Shown piece by piece: positions 33,109 to 45,138 of a stretch of DNA of 64,000 nucleotides; the first letter of the stretch is position 1, and each line of letters starts with the position of its first letter. The stretch lies in contig NW_025943958.1 in assembly GCF_000764305.2 (NCBI RefSeq), forward strand, positions 62,001 to 126,000, in the 5' to 3' direction. The DNA comes from Hyalella azteca. Lineage: Eukaryota; Arthropoda; Malacostraca; Amphipoda; Hyalellidae. Under the pieces are notes generated by a model. The model ran no database searches. It was not told where the DNA came from and worked only from the letters and a program-made list of their open reading frames with translations. Made by a program: the position numbers and the translations under genes.

Positions 33109-34205
33109 AGCGGGATCATGGAAAGGCATTTGCAAGCGGCGGTCTCAAGCGGTATGTTAATGTAGAGCATCGCTTAAAATAATGAATAATTAATAATTTA
33201 AAAACTGCTATTGGCCTCTCGACATTTGTGGCGGCGCTTACAAAACCACGTCAGAGTTTTATGATCTCTGCACTGACGTGTGATCGAGTTAATGCGTTCT
33301 GATGAGGAGTCGTGCATTCGCTTATTAGATCTTAACATTTCTAGCGCGTGTTCATAGCTTATCTTTAATTAAGAACAAACTTCATCTCATACAAAACTAA
33401 TGATGCTTTGCTAGAAAATTAAAATGCAAGGGGATGCATGTAAAGCACCCGAGAATGCAGTGTAATGCAAATGAAGCTACACACACAAAAAATGAAACGG
33501 TCGAGAAAAATCTTGCAGACGTCCGCCAATATTAAAATCAATACACTGCTCTGCCTTGAGAAATAAACTGGATCGCGCGTTTGAGAGGAAAAACATCTAA
33601 GTACTCGTAAAATAAAATACGCACTGATTCGCGGCGATGAGCTGAATAACAAATGACATTGTGGAGACCACTCCCTACACGAATAAATAATGGTTACTGA
33701 TCAGTAAGTAATTAGCATTAAGAGAACATTTGAAATTAAGCAGGATTCTATTCCACTTGTAATTAGCATTAATTCAATTAATTTCAATTTGAATTGTTCA
33801 ATTGCCAGTAACGGAGTTCAATTGCCAGTAACTTCAAAAGTAAATTAAAAAATATTTTTTAACTTTACTATTAATGCAACAACTACTTGGCACGATGGAG
33901 TTATTAAAATTTCGATACACTTTCCCAAAGCAAATTTAGAAAAATCCTTTATTGAATCCTCAACTTCCAATTATTCCTTTAAATATTCATATCCACTTGG
34001 CTATTATGATAGACGTGGCAATTACGTAATACTAGATAAAGGGGACACAAGTAAATACAAAGTACTAATACCAAGTCGTAGGAAGAGAGTTTGGTAGAAA
34101 GTAGAAGCGACGCTACACGTCCCGGAGTTGGACATAAAGGCTATGGCCTTAGGGCAAGCTTAATTCGGCTGTAATTCCACCGACGTGGCGAGCCAGATGC
34201 GAATA
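33109..34205. other. No recognisable feature
   Basis: AT-rich. A small repeat of TTCAATTGCCAGTAAC occurs at 33797-33834. No coding signal. Confidence 0.55.
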
Positions 34206-34395
34206 AAATTCCATGATATAAATTTCCATGATATAAAATTCCATGATATAAAATTCCATGATATAAATTTCCATGATATAAATTCCATGACGTAAAATTC
34301 CATGATATAAATTTCCATGATATAAAATTCCATGATATAAAATTCCATGATATAAATTTCCATGATATAAAATTCCATGACGTAAAATTCCATGA
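34206..34395. repeat. 15-bp minisatellite, about 12.5 units
   Basis: Unit TTCCATGATATAAAA with a common TTCCATGATATAAAT variant and CATGACGTAAAA in two units. The 15-bp period leaves all three minus-strand frames open (5-residue repeats such as ISWNF and YHGIL), which explains overlapping frames of 118, 109 and 84 codons that are not genes. Confidence 0.95.
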
Positions 34396-34476
34396 ATCGA
34401 GCAATGAAAAGCATGCCAGAACAAAACCGTCATTATTTCGTACAGCCTCGGACTGGTGTAAAGTGTCGTTTTCATC

Positions 34477-34603
34477 ATTTTTAGCGCATTTTATCATTTA
34501 TGGAAAAAATGCGCTATTGTGCTCGTCATGTCCGTTCGTGACGTCAGACGAGAAAATGCGCTCTCTGTCACTCACTACAGAAAGTACTAAGTTATATTTT
34601 TTT
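34477..34603 (+). mobile_element. FamD element, copy 1
   Basis: TTTTAGCGCATTTTATCATT at the left, then AATGCGCTATTGTGCTCGTC, ATGTCCGTTCGTGACGTCAG, GAGAAAATGCGCTCTCTGTC, and ACTCACTACAG (the family palindrome, here broken by substitutions), ending GTTATATTTTTTT. The GTCC core is short here. Confidence 0.82.
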
Positions 34604-35313
34604 GCCTTAGCTTATGTTCCATTAACATGTGACGAGGCCTCAAGTTCTGACGTTATGGTGATCTCTTCGTAGAATAATGATAACAATTACAATTCCCATT
34701 ATGTCTAGAGAACCATCGTTATTTTACGGTACATCATATCATCGTAATCATGCTGAAGTCAAAACCCGGCACCAAATATTGAGTTCGTTACAGCGTCACA
34801 ATGGCGCAGAGAAAGTGCAACACATGGCGACTCTTCGATGCAGCTGATAAAACGCGTGAGCCATCGAATGTAACCAGATGTCTTGCATTCCGACCCAAGC
34901 AATAATTGTTAAGTGACAGCGCTAGGGGAAAAAATTGTATGGTTGCATTTACATCAGCGCAAGGCAAATATCAGCGCATAGCCAAAGATCATTAGCACAC
35001 AGCCAAAAATCATATATGCACAGCTTCAAACTAAATCAGAATTAAATGAAACAAATTTATAGACTCAGATATGTTCAAGTTATGAAGCTAAGTCAAAGTG
35101 GATTTGCCATTAGAAAAACCCGCAAGAATATTTTCAAAAGTTACGCATTTACCAGAGAGCATAAAGAATATTTCTTAAAAACTATAGCCACGAGAGGGCT
35201 CTGTGAGAGAACCTGTGCCCAGCTGGGCTCGAACACAGCTAAGCAAGAATGAGGACAAAGCTATTTACTGGCCTCTGAGTTTCTCAACTCCGCGACTACG
35301 ACACGAGCGACTT
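34604..35313. other. No recognisable feature
   Basis: Unique by eye. A 68-codon frame at 35046-35252 and its neighbours show no domain. Confidence 0.55.
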
Positions 35314-36024
35314 GATGCATGGCAGTCCCAGCTGCAGGTGGATGAGAGTCCCAGCTGCAGGTGGATGAGAGTCCCAGCTGCAGGTGGATGGCAGTCCCAG
35401 CTGCAGGTGGATGAGAGTCCCAGCTGCAGGTGGATGAGAGTCCCAGCTGCAGGTGGATAAGAGTCCCAGCTGCAGGTGGATGAGAGTCCCAGCTGCAGGT
35501 GGATAGAGTCCCAGCTGCATGTGGATGAGAGTCCCAACTACAGGTGGATGAGTCCCAGCTGCAGGAGGATGAGTCCCAGCAGCAGGTGTATGAGAGTCCC
35601 AGCTGCATGTGGATGAGAGTCCCAACTACAGGTGGATGAGTCCCAGCTGCATGTGGATGAGAGTCCCAGCTGCAGGAGGATGAGTCCCAGCTGCAGGTGG
35701 ATGAGAGTCCCAGCTGCAGGTGGATGAGAGTCCCAGCTGCAGGTGGATGAGTCCCAGCTGCAGGTGGTTGAGTCCTAGCTGCAGGTGGATGAGAGTCCCA
35801 GCTGCAGGTGGATGAGAGTCCCAGCTGCAGGTGGATGAGACCCAGCTGCAGGTGGATGAGAGTTCCAGCTGCAGGTGGATGATGATCCCAGCTGCAGGTG
35901 GATGAGAGTCCCAGCTGCATGTGGATGAGAGTCCCAGCAGCATCATGTGGATAAGAGTCCCAGCTGCAGGTTGATGAGAGTCTCAGCTGCGGGTGGATAA
36001 GAGTCCCAGCTGCAAGTGGATGAA
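35314..36024. repeat. 23/21-bp minisatellite, about 31 units
   Basis: Unit GATGAGAGTCCCAGCTGCAG plus GTG (23 bp), with a frequent 21-bp form lacking one GA. CAGCTGCAG carries overlapping CAGCTG and CTGCAG palindromes. Variants include CTGCATGTG, CAACTACAG and CAGCAGCAG and are scattered. Long minus-strand frames (up to 219 codons reading SSTCSWDSHPPAAGT-like repeats) are artefacts of the array. Confidence 0.97.
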
Positions 36025-36606
36025 AAAAACCACCATCGAGAGCTTGGACTTTAAATGCACACTAGGACAAGACTTATGCATCGGTCCTTAAGAGAAGGAG
36101 AGCTTAAACGTCGTGTTGGTGTCGGAGTTCAATTGAAGAACTCCTTACATGGGCAACTGGAGCACGCAGCCATGTTGCAGTCACATGCATACAACTGCGC
36201 AGGATATCTCGAAAATGACAATACGTTTGCATAAAATTTAACTTAGGCATTTTGTAGAGGCTTGAGTGAAGTAAAACGCACCACTTATAGCCGATAGAAA
36301 AGGTATTGTGTCAAAAAAGTTATTTTAACATTTAGAAACCGTACGAAAACCGTTAAACATTTAAAAAACGTCAAAGAAAAATAAAATTAGCTTGAAAAGC
36401 CTTCAAAAATTAGCTGACGAAGTTACAAACTCCCAATTATTTTTGAGAGTATAACGCCTGAGCCATTGCTTTGCAAATCTTCAAAATCCCATGACAATTA
36501 TGAGACCTGATTTTTGTGCCCACAAGACTCAAAAAATCTTGTTCCTACATGGGAAATGCGATAGCATGTCAACACGGATAATGACATTTAAAACTTCTTA
36601 CATCCT
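36025..36606. other. No recognisable feature
   Basis: AT-rich, unique by eye. Confidence 0.55.
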
Positions 36607-36791
36607 CCTACACAACTTCAACCTAATAAAAACACAACGCAAAAACGAAGAACTTGGCCAAAATACAATACAAAATAGCAAATAACATTGATAAAAGGAG
36701 CCTACACAACTACAACCTAAAAAAAACACAAAAACGAAGAACTTGGCCAAAATACAATAGAAAATAGCAAATAACATTGATAAAAGGAGCC
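36607..36791. repeat. 94-bp direct repeat, 2 units
   Basis: CCTACACAACTWCAACCTAA starts units at 36607 and 36701, followed by AAAAACGAAGAACTTGGCCA, AAATACAATA and ATAACATTGATAAAAGGAGC. Confidence 0.93.
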
Positions 36792-37334
36792 CAAGGCTGA
36801 TCCCTATAGAACATGGGCCCTGAAGGCATGGCAAATGAAGAACGGCTACGCAACAGCGAGCGGCGTGTGGGGCTCAAGGCCGACCTCATACATTAATTCA
36901 TGGTGATAGAGGAGTGAAATGAATACAAAAATTCAGTGTACTGGTGAAATGAAATGGTTACCGTCACTCGCTATGACCAAAAGTACCAAAAGTTAAAAAA
37001 AGGGCTATGACCTATGAAAGTAGTCACTCGCTATGACCAAACTTGCCCAGGAAATTGTAATTCTCGTAACTTAGCTGTCCTTAAAATTTCTGGTGTTACA
37101 TATTTCATCCCATCTAATAATATAATATTATAAGAGACTATACAGTTAACAGGTAGCAATCACAGCGTTGATTACGCACAGCATAATCATTAATGAGCTA
37201 AACCAAAATCGAAAAAAGAAGAAAAACAAAACGGAAACATTTCTGTGCGAAAGAACAGTCAGCAATTTGGTGTGAATGTTGACTTCTAATAAGAATTTAA
37301 AAATTATACATTGAATAAATGATGGCCTGGACCC

Positions 37335-37492
37335 GTAATATCAAAAATTATTACGAGTTCGTAACTCCGGATAATTTCTCTTTTACCACTAATCACAAAC
37401 GACAATTCGGCCACTACCTGTACTTATGCCGCAACATGTGCTTAGGCCGCTACGTGTTTTTAAGCAAATTTTGATATTACAAAGTCCCAGGG
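37335..37492 (+). mobile_element. FamC-related diverged element
   Basis: CCGTAATATCAAAAATTATT and TTTTGATATTACAAAGTCCC form imperfect ends. Inside are GTTCGTAACTCCG, a CACTAATCACAAACGA block, and a CGGCCACTACCTGTACTTAT / AGGCCGCTACGTG pair. The layout resembles 24168-24320 and 46987-47120. Confidence 0.55.
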
Positions 37493-38454
37493 ATAAATGA
37501 AAATTCTGAACGCCCCGCCCGGGCAGCCTTCCATTATTATACACAACAACGTCAGCTCACCTTCACATACGAAGTCGTAGCGCCAGGTTTTTAGCGCGTC
37601 GACCTTCCGGTGTTAGAGTAAAGAACGGAAGGAATTGTGAAGGAAAAGCGACAAGAAGCGCGACAATGTAACTACAAGAAACCAAGGAGAGCGACTCGTC
37701 ATGCGGGTTCCAACACAAGAAATTTTAGTCCTATTAACAAAATTTGTCTTCATTTGTGTGAACAACAAATTAATTGTCAGAAATTAATGCATTATTCATC
37801 ATTGAGGATCTCAAGGGTTGACAATGCTCGAACTGTTTCATTCAGAATCCATGTACGGCAAAAGATATACACAGGAATACGCAGCAAAAAAGAAAAATTA
37901 TACAATAATTTAATAGTAATTGAAGGCAAAAAAATACCAACGAGGCATTTTCGAAGAAATGTTGACATTGTCAAGCAGGCACAATGAAAATTTACGTGGA
38001 TGAAATGACATTTACAACTAATTGCTAAACAGTGACCAAAAATAAGTAGTATACTCACGTCACCCATCCGCTTTGAGTTCAGCTTGTGAGTACAGCAATT
38101 TAAAACACATACCTGCAAAAAAAAAAGAACATTTTACCATTTATTTTCATTAACTGTTAACAAGTAGGTGTGAAAATTCTCACATCCTGGCAACGCGACC
38201 ATCAACATTTTTTTTCAACGACTGTGGTTTTTGCTCTCTATTATTTTGTGCTACCTTAATTTGTAACCGGAAGTACGAGATTGGTGAACATCGTAAAGTG
38301 AAAAGAGCAATGCAGTACTTTTTAAAGACCGAAGATCAATAATATTTTTTATTAAAGATTGAAATTATGATGGAGGTACACACGGACGCGCTATACATTT
38401 TAGTGGCACTCCACCCAGGTCTGCAAGAAAAGAAGTTGGCAACAAAAAGGCTTG
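37493..38454. other. Contains the longest unexplained open frame of its region
   Basis: A 116-codon plus-strand frame (37637-37987) starts at GTG, is rich in Lys and Arg, overlaps a 108-codon minus-strand frame, and has no domain I recognise. I see no splice or polyadenylation context that would support a gene; it is recorded as non-coding by default. Confidence 0.5.
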
Positions 38455-38668
38455 CTGGAGGCCGTTTCTCTTTGTGCCAGTCTTCCTGTAGAGTCTATAC
38501 GAGGAGGCTATATGCAATATAGCCTAGCCTCCTATAGGCAATATAGCCTCCTTATATACTCATATAAGTCACAAATAACACACTAATTGACACTCTAAGA
38601 AAAAGAATCCCTGGAGGCCGTTTCTCTTTGTGCCAGTCTTCCTGTAGAGTCTATACGAGGAGGCTATA
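38455..38668. repeat. Spaced direct duplication, 58 bp at 156-bp spacing
   Basis: CTGGAGGCCGTTTCTCTTTG, TGCCAGTCTTCCTGTAGAGT and CTATACGAGGAGGCTATA occur at 38455 and again at 38611. AGCCTCC-TATAGGCAATA-type repeats lie between them. Confidence 0.92.
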
Positions 38669-38864
38669 GAGAGACACTCGAAGCAATTAGAGTTTTTCAC
38701 CGCTGCTGCTTTGCCTATCAAACCTTCAACGTGATCACATAGGCGGCGTGTAAGACACACTTCACAAGCATCTGCTTTTTATATTTTGAAACCAGGACCA
38801 GCACAAACGATGGATCGCATCCAGGTTTCATCGATATGCTTTTGTTTATATGCTACCCAAAACC

Positions 38865-39018
38865 AAAAAATACAACTCACTACTCACTGCAGTAAGTGAC
38901 AGAGACGAAAACGCGTCGACGAAAACGTGAAGTCACGGACAGACAGACAGACAGACGGACGAACATGGCGAGCACAATAGTGTATTTTTTCCATAAATGA
39001 GAAAATGCGCTAAAAATA
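38865..39018 (-). mobile_element. FamD element, copy 2 (inverted)
   Basis: AAAAAATACAACTCACTACT at the left, ACTCACTGCAGTAAGTGACA (palindrome with one change), CGTCGACGAAAACGTGAAGT, an ACAG/ACGG-rich core, GGCGAGCACAATAGTG and CATAAATGAGAAAATGCGCT at the right. Confidence 0.87.
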
Positions 39019-39710
39019 TAAACTTACGATAAAATTACCACCATTAATAACACACGAGTTGCAGCTCAGCAGATACTGCACTTAAGTCGCCGCTCGTCAA
39101 TAAAACTCCTCTAATATACTGCCCACAACTAAGATCTGCAAGGTTCAATGACCACCATAAAAAGTTCTTGAAAATGCTCCTAACTCAGGCATACGATTAG
39201 CTCGGTGAAATTAGCAGCTTTACAAATGTACTGTTGGGTCGGCGCTGTTGCAGGAAAGTCTTGCAATCAACAATATTTCTAACGTTAAAAGGGTGCAGGT
39301 AATAGCGTTTGTTACTCACGGGCATGAGGCGAAATCGGCGTTTTTTGTTGCTTCAGGGCATATAGACCATCAAACAGCAACGCTAAGTGACTCCGATGCA
39401 TGTCAATGGATGAATTACATTGTAGTCCAACAAATGTTAGAAAGAATATATATTTTCTTCACGATTAAAATTGATTTATTTATTTTTTTGTCTATTGTGG
39501 TTGTGCAAATTCATGACCAAGACGATTCTTTTTTTCCCCATACCATGAAGTTCTACGCAGAACAATGCATGACATTTATGCTCTGAAAGATTCTAATCAA
39601 TCGATTAAGAAACGATAATTTAGAAAGAAAAATATAGCATACAAATAAACATGCAATCCCTCCGCACCATACGGCACACAATTGAGCTTATTCAGTCACT
39701 TCGCATGTAT
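39019..39710. other. No recognisable feature
   Basis: A 112-codon frame from a TTG (39248-39586) has no recognisable domain. The rest is unique by eye. Confidence 0.5.
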
Positions 39711-40081
39711 AGGGTGAACCAGAATTAACTGACCCTTTCAATTTGTTAATAAATAAAAAACTAACAACGTTATGAAGTTGAAACTTGTTTTATTTAAAAG
39801 AACATTTTTATGGTAATACTGTATCCTAGTTAAAATATTGTATCCTATTACAATATTTTATTATTGTATTAGTTAAAATATTTATTATGTATTAATAATA
39901 TGTATTAGTTAAGATATTGTATGTAATATTGTATCTTAGATAGTTATTGTATCCTAAAAACTAGGATACAATATTACCAAAAAATGTTCTTCTTTTAAAT
40001 AGAACAAGTTTCAACTGCATAACGTTCTTAGTTTTATATTTATTAACAAATTAAAAGGGTCAGTTAATTCTGGTTCACCCT
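39711..40081. mobile_element. FamE foldback element, intact, 371 bp
   Basis: AGGGTGAACCAGAATTAACT opens the left arm and its exact complement closes the right. The arms stay nearly complementary for about 120 bp (through GTTGAAACTTGTT, TATTTAAAAG, and ATTGTATCCTAG). The centre is A/T-rich with repeated TATTAGTTAARATATT. The flanks GTAT (39707-39710 and 40082-40085) form a 4-bp target-site duplication. No coding frame; superfamily not assigned. Confidence 0.9.
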
Positions 40082-41616
40082 GTATATTATCAACCAACTT
40101 CGGGACAAGGTTACTCTGAAGACATGAGCGATGCAGGTCTCAATGGCTGATATTAACGCGAGTTCAAGCAAACCAGTCTCGAGTAACTGCAGTCCTTCGA
40201 ATTTCCTTCCATACTCCTTGGGATGAATAGTTATATCGTAAGCAAGTTCGGCAATATATATCTTAAGATCCACACTGAGCGATGAGCTCTCGATCTTTTG
40301 ACGCATTCAACTCGGCACAAAGCACAGCAGAATTATATACACTGAGTCACGGCACATGCAAGGATAGATATAATATATGGTGGATTAGATTTATGTGATA
40401 TGAAATTATGGCCCGACTATACTCAATGTCTGATCCATATAGGGAAAGCGTTACTATATAGAGATTATAAACCAAAAATGAACGAATATTCTGTAGTCAA
40501 ACCTACCCCAGTTTACGACACGTAGAATAGGACACGATTGGATTGCACATGAAGTCATAAAAACATATATACAGTACGTGCCAACTCATTCTCATATGAA
40601 CGATGCTCTATTTAGACTCTCTGAATTTGAAGTTCCTCAATTCAAAAAACGAAAAGCATTTCCGATTGTTTCGTGACGATGTCCATTTTTTCACATAAAC
40701 TGCAATCTTCGGGATTGTGACTAGTGTTTTTAATCAGTTCATGAAAATAAATTGTTTGAATTTTCAGCGATAGCTGCACATTTGGACCAGTTTACGATAC
40801 GCCAAGGTCTTAGCGACACGAAACACTTTCACTGCGCGGCCGTAGAAAAAGGAAGTCTAGGTTGTCATGTGAAACAAATGAGCAGCACGGTGCCCTCCAG
40901 GTAATTGACGTTAAAACAATGTTTTATTACCAATGTACTCAATCAGACAACGTTTTAATCGTTATTTAATCTGCAAATCAAAACGAATTGAACACAGTAA
41001 CAATTTGTGAGTTGATATATACTGAAAAAATAGATGTATACACCATTCATGGCATGTATTGAACTTAGCGAAAAATCGCCAAAAAGAAGAGCAGAAACAT
41101 TACGTTGATTTCAAATGAATCCCTCCTCTCAAATAGGGAATTTCTCTAAAAAATTCTGCGTTTATACTCGTGTAAGACTCAACTTGGCAACGCGGATGCA
41201 GTCCAATTAAATACAATCGCTTGGATTGCTTTTTATAAATAAACTATGCGAGTTGTCGGTATAGGGAACCCAGAACACAACCTCCAATACAAACGATTGT
41301 CAAGATACATCAGTTTAAGACAGAGCAATTTCAAAACCACAACTATAGTCTCAATGAAGCGTGGAACAACGCATTCTTGGTCTCACTAAATTTTGAATTT
41401 CAGTAGGTGCCACGATAAATAAGATAAATACCACGAAATAAGATAAATGCCAAGCACGTGAAGTACAGTGGTACGACGTTGGCATCTGTTACAGGGGCTC
41501 CATAAAATAACTTAAGAGTGTAAAAAATCACGCAAGTCGCGCAAAAATAAAGGTCAGAAAACCCAAAAAGTTTGTTTGTGCATCGACTTCTGAATATTTG
41601 TCAACCTCTGACCCAT
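40082..41616. other. No recognisable feature
   Basis: AT-rich and apparently single-copy, with no element of FamA to FamE. Confidence 0.55.
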
Positions 41617-41664
41617 AAATTTGCCAAAATCTCGCGTCGAAAATTTGCCAAAATCTCGCGTCGA
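41617..41664. repeat. 24-bp direct repeat, 2 units
   Basis: AAATTTGCCAAAATCTCGCG plus TCGA, twice in direct contact and identical. Confidence 0.95.
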
Positions 41665-42929
41665 ATTCCGATACGGTCAACTTCCGGGATTTCACAGTAA
41701 TGAATATTCGGTTGGTCAAGTCCCAAGAAAACAACAACAAAAACGTATTTGTGCCCCATGTTTAGCCTGATTCACAGAGCGTGCAGCAGGAAGTGCGATA
41801 GCGCTATAGCGTAACACTGAGAACTTACGCAAACTTTCGCGAGAGGTCAAGGCGGCAAAACCGCAACGTTTGAAACGCTCCTCGACCCCTTATAATTCAG
41901 CGATTAAGGTGGCATTGAAGCGGAATAAAATATTGAAAACCATCGATATTGTTTGTGGATTTGAATTATTGTCAATATTGTGGATTTGTTTATAAGGCAT
42001 TGTATTCATGACGAATGTTGAATAAATGTTAAACGAAAGTTTAGCGGATTAAGTACACAAAGTTAAGCGTATTAATTACACAAATTTAGCGAAATGATTG
42101 CATTAATTAAGTTGCATGGGAATATCGACGATGACGTAACATTGCTTCGTCGTAACGGTGATTACGTATTTCGTAAGGCAGTTACGCGGGGTCTCACGCG
42201 ACCAACCAAGTGTAAAATAAGGCCGTTAACCATTAATAACTCAATGGATGTCACTGATTAAAGCTAGACATCATGTCTGTACGCTTTCATTTAGAATACA
42301 TCTTCATATTAACAGTGATATCTTGGCAGAATATAGTCTCCATATTAGCTTAAATTATCATCAAAATGATATTGTTTAAAAATTTAATTGTAAAAAAAAA
42401 TTTAATTGTAATTAAAAATTTAATTGTAAAATTAGGAACACGCACATCAAAGAGCAACAAAGTAACCAAATCTTTATAAAAAATATTAATACAGCAAAAT
42501 GACATCACAGTAGAGTGATCAAAACTATAAAGCCAGGCGAAAGATTGGCAATGGAAATATTGCAATGCAAAGCAGCGTTCATTAACTGGTTGCTAAAATG
42601 AAGTGTGTTCTGCAAGCACAAAAGCAAGCATCTGCTGAATATTCAGAGCCCTTTAATCAGCTGAAGGCAGTTCAGAATTTTTAATAACCGATGAACGGAT
42701 TGAACAAAAAGGTTAAGCATCTCAAACAAGTCCATAGCAGCGACTAAAGACTCATGCATCGGACATTCATTCATGTCGACTCAAGACATTCATTAATTTA
42801 CACATTCATAGCGACAAAAAGAGAAATTCATAGCCTAAATATTAAGGGAAATACTTCAGAAAAGATAAAATGAGGTAAAAAGATAGGAATTAATGCAAGA
42901 CGCGAAGCCTTTTCAGAAAATGGCAACTT
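41665..42929. other. Mostly featureless; short TTTAATTGTAAAA repeat
   Basis: Three copies of AAAAATTTAATTGTAA-like sequence lie at 42377-42433. Nothing else recognised. Confidence 0.55.
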
Positions 42930-43094
42930 AACTCAGATAAATCTGTAAAAATTTGTACAAATAGCGATGTACTTTTTGCCTTCGTGTGAGTCATCCTGAT
43001 CCACTTTGGCCTGGTCAAAAGGGGTGTGTATCAGTGCTACATCTGTAAAGTGTACCGCCAATTAGACAATATGACTCGTTCATATTTCTGAGTG
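42930..43094 (-). mobile_element. FamB element, copy 9 (inverted)
   Basis: AACTCAGATAAATCTG at the left, TACAAATAGCGATGTACTTT, TTGCCTTCGTGTGAGTCATC, TGATCCACTTTGGCCTGGTC, GTATCAGTGCTACATCTG, AATTAGACAATATGACTCGT and right end ATATTTCTGAGTG. Confidence 0.83.
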
Positions 43095-43240
43095 CTGAGT
43101 AAGAACGGAGTTATTCGCTACTGATGAGACAAGAGCGGAAATAGCAGAGATGAAAGCAAGACTTTTACGAGGAGTCGTTACATGACATCGAATGAACTTA
43201 TAACCTTGCGCCCGGTCATGCATGGTGTGGAAAACCACTG

Positions 43241-43402
43241 CACTCATAGAAATGAATAGGTCATATATAGTGTCCAAATAGTGACACTTTCTGAACGTGT
43301 CCTTCCTACGCCTTTTTGTAGGGCCGGACTGTATCAGGATGGCCTAGACAAGGGCAAAAAGTGCATCGCTATTTAGACTAATTTCACTCATTTCTCTAGG
43401 TG
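43241..43402 (+). mobile_element. FamB element, copy 10
   Basis: CACTCATAGAAATGAATAGG at the left, TGTCCAAATAGTGACACTTT, CTACGCCTTTTTGTAGGGCC, ATCAGGATGGCC, GGCAAAAAGTGCATCGCTAT and right end TTTCTCTAGGTG. Only 146 bp from the oppositely oriented copy 9. Confidence 0.87.
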
Positions 43403-43663
43403 CATTTAGAAAATCCTGGATGAATATAAATATTTGTGTGAATATCGAAATATTTTGCACATCGCAAATAGCAAGTTTAAAAAAAGTGCAAGTGTCGCAA
43501 TTTACGATGTAAATTGGACTTAAATACGAAGAAAATACTAATATAACTATAGAGGCTAGATTTATTTATAGTTAGTGAATGTTGGGTAATTCGAGAACAA
43601 GCAAAATGAAAAGACCGAAATAATTTCAGTAAATTACATTTGTTAGTGGAATATATCATGACG

Positions 43664-43822
43664 CGTTCTAAAAATGAATGAGTTTTATTGTCCTAATATA
43701 CGCACTTCCCTCACGTTGCAAGCTGAACCGTCCTTTTGCTGCGTAAATTCGGTCAATATGACCTACAAAAGAATACAAAGTGCATCGCTACAGGGAGAAA
43801 GTCTAACTTATTTCTCTGTGGG
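43664..43822 (+). mobile_element. FamB element, copy 11 (diverged)
   Basis: TTCTAAAAATGAATGAGTTT, TATTGTCCTAATATACGCAC, GTCCTTTTGCTGCG, CGGTCAATATGACC, ACAAAGTGCATCGCTAC and ATTTCTCTGTG. The GGGTCAGGATGACCC dyad is present in mutated form. Confidence 0.72.
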
Positions 43823-43930
43823 CACAATTACGAGCCTCCATACATGCATTAAACGCACTTCTTGGTCCTACGTGGACGTGGCGTGAAAATGATTCTCTTA
43901 ATTAACACCTTTCTTGGAGTCCCAGAAAAA

Positions 43931-44215
43931 AAAAATCCACGTATTGACATCTTTTATACGACCCAAAGCAGCAAAAAATCCACGTATTGACGTCAACCTT
44001 TTAAACGGTCCAAAGAAGCAAACAAATTTACGTATTAACACCTTTATACAAGCTAAAAATACACGTATTTAAACCTTTTATACGGTCCAAAAAAGCTAAA
44101 AAATACCTGTATTAACACCTTTTAAACGGTACAAAAAGCTAAAAAATACATGTATCAACACCTTTTACACGGTCCAAAATTGCTTAAAAATACACGTATT
44201 AACACCGTTAACACG
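43931..44215. repeat. Degenerate 43-45-bp repeat, about 6.5 units
   Basis: Each unit holds AAAAATACACGTATTAACAC, CTTTTAAACGGTCC and an AAAAAGC run. Units differ by many small indels, unlike the homogeneous arrays elsewhere. Confidence 0.88.
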
Positions 44216-44496
44216 GTCAAAAGAAGGAAATAAATCCTCATATCTTTCAGAAATGCAAATTAAGGCTGTATTACTCAAGCCACCATGGACCTCAAATGAC
44301 CAACGTTTTCGGCCACAAATAAGGCTAGTTAAATGAAGCGAAATAACGAAGCATTGTAATATGCGTCCAAAATTCAAGATCCTCCATATAATTAAGTATG
44401 CATCGAAGTTCAGCGCGAAGGTCAACGATATCAAGCAAATCTCATTATGAGCGACGCTCTTATCCTTGATAAGTCATGACTGCTGCTTCAATCGTA

Positions 44497-44722
44497 CACT
44501 CAGAAAACTAATTAATAATATTGTCTAAACAGTTACCCACTTTCTTACCCCCATCGGTCATGTTGCCCAAATAGTGACCCACTTTCTTACCCGCACACCA
44601 TGGGCAGCAAGCGCACGTAGCACTGATACACCTTTTGCCGCGCCACACTGGATCAGCGGGGCCCGCACATCGGCAAAAAGTGCATCGATGTTTGGACAAA
44701 ATCTCGCTTATTTCTCCGAGTG
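44497..44722 (+). mobile_element. FamB element, copy 12, with duplicated sub-terminal segment
   Basis: CACTCAGAAAACTAATTAAT at the left and TTATTTCTCCGAGTG at the right. The segment ATTGTCTAAACAGTTACCCA-CTTTCTTACCC recurs as GTTGCCCAAATAGTGACCCA-CTTTCTTACCC about 48 bp later, an internal tandem duplication. The rest follows the family: GCACGTAGCACTGATACACC, CTGGATCAGCGGGGCCCGCA, GTGCATCGATGTTTGGACAA. Confidence 0.87.
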
Positions 44723-44877
44723 CTTCAGAGGTAGCGCGGACTACTACTAGCGCCTAATACATGCGAGTCGTGTGACGATATAGTATAAGTTCATGATGCA
44801 TATACGATTACTTCTTATACGAATGCACGTAATTCGCGGCTACTATACCTGAGCCTATCAAATAAATGCTCTCGTGC

Positions 44878-45138
44878 CAATCACAGCCTATCACGAATCG
44901 AATTTTGTGAAGCCAATCACGGCCTATCACGAATCGTATTGAGTGAAGCCGATCACAGCCTATCACGAATCGAATTGTGTGAAGCCAATCACGGGCCAAT
45001 CACGAATCGAATTGTGTGAAGCCGATCACAGCCTATCACGAATCGAATTGTGTGAAGCCAATCACAGCCTATCACGAATCGAATTGTGTGAAGCCAATCA
45101 CGGGCCAATCACGAATCGTATTGAGTCAAGCCAATCAA
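44878..45138. repeat. 36-bp minisatellite with CCAATCAC, about 7 units
   Basis: Unit GCCAATCACAGCCTATCACG plus AATCGAATTGTGTGAA. Variants GCCGATCAC, CGGGCCAATCACG and CGTATTGAGTGAA recur at non-adjacent units, suggesting unequal exchange. The 12-codon period gives open frames on both strands that I do not treat as genes. Confidence 0.95.

Noticed and set aside
35261..35946. Overlapping minus-strand open frames of 219, 109, 106 and 90 codons
   Set aside because: They are translations of the 23/21-bp minisatellite in several frames. There is no non-repetitive coding flank, and the 2-base length variants would break any frame.
37637..37987. 116-codon plus-strand frame as a host gene
   Set aside because: It starts at GTG, overlaps a 108-codon frame on the other strand, and has no recognisable domain. 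It is within what AT-rich DNA of this length yields by chance.
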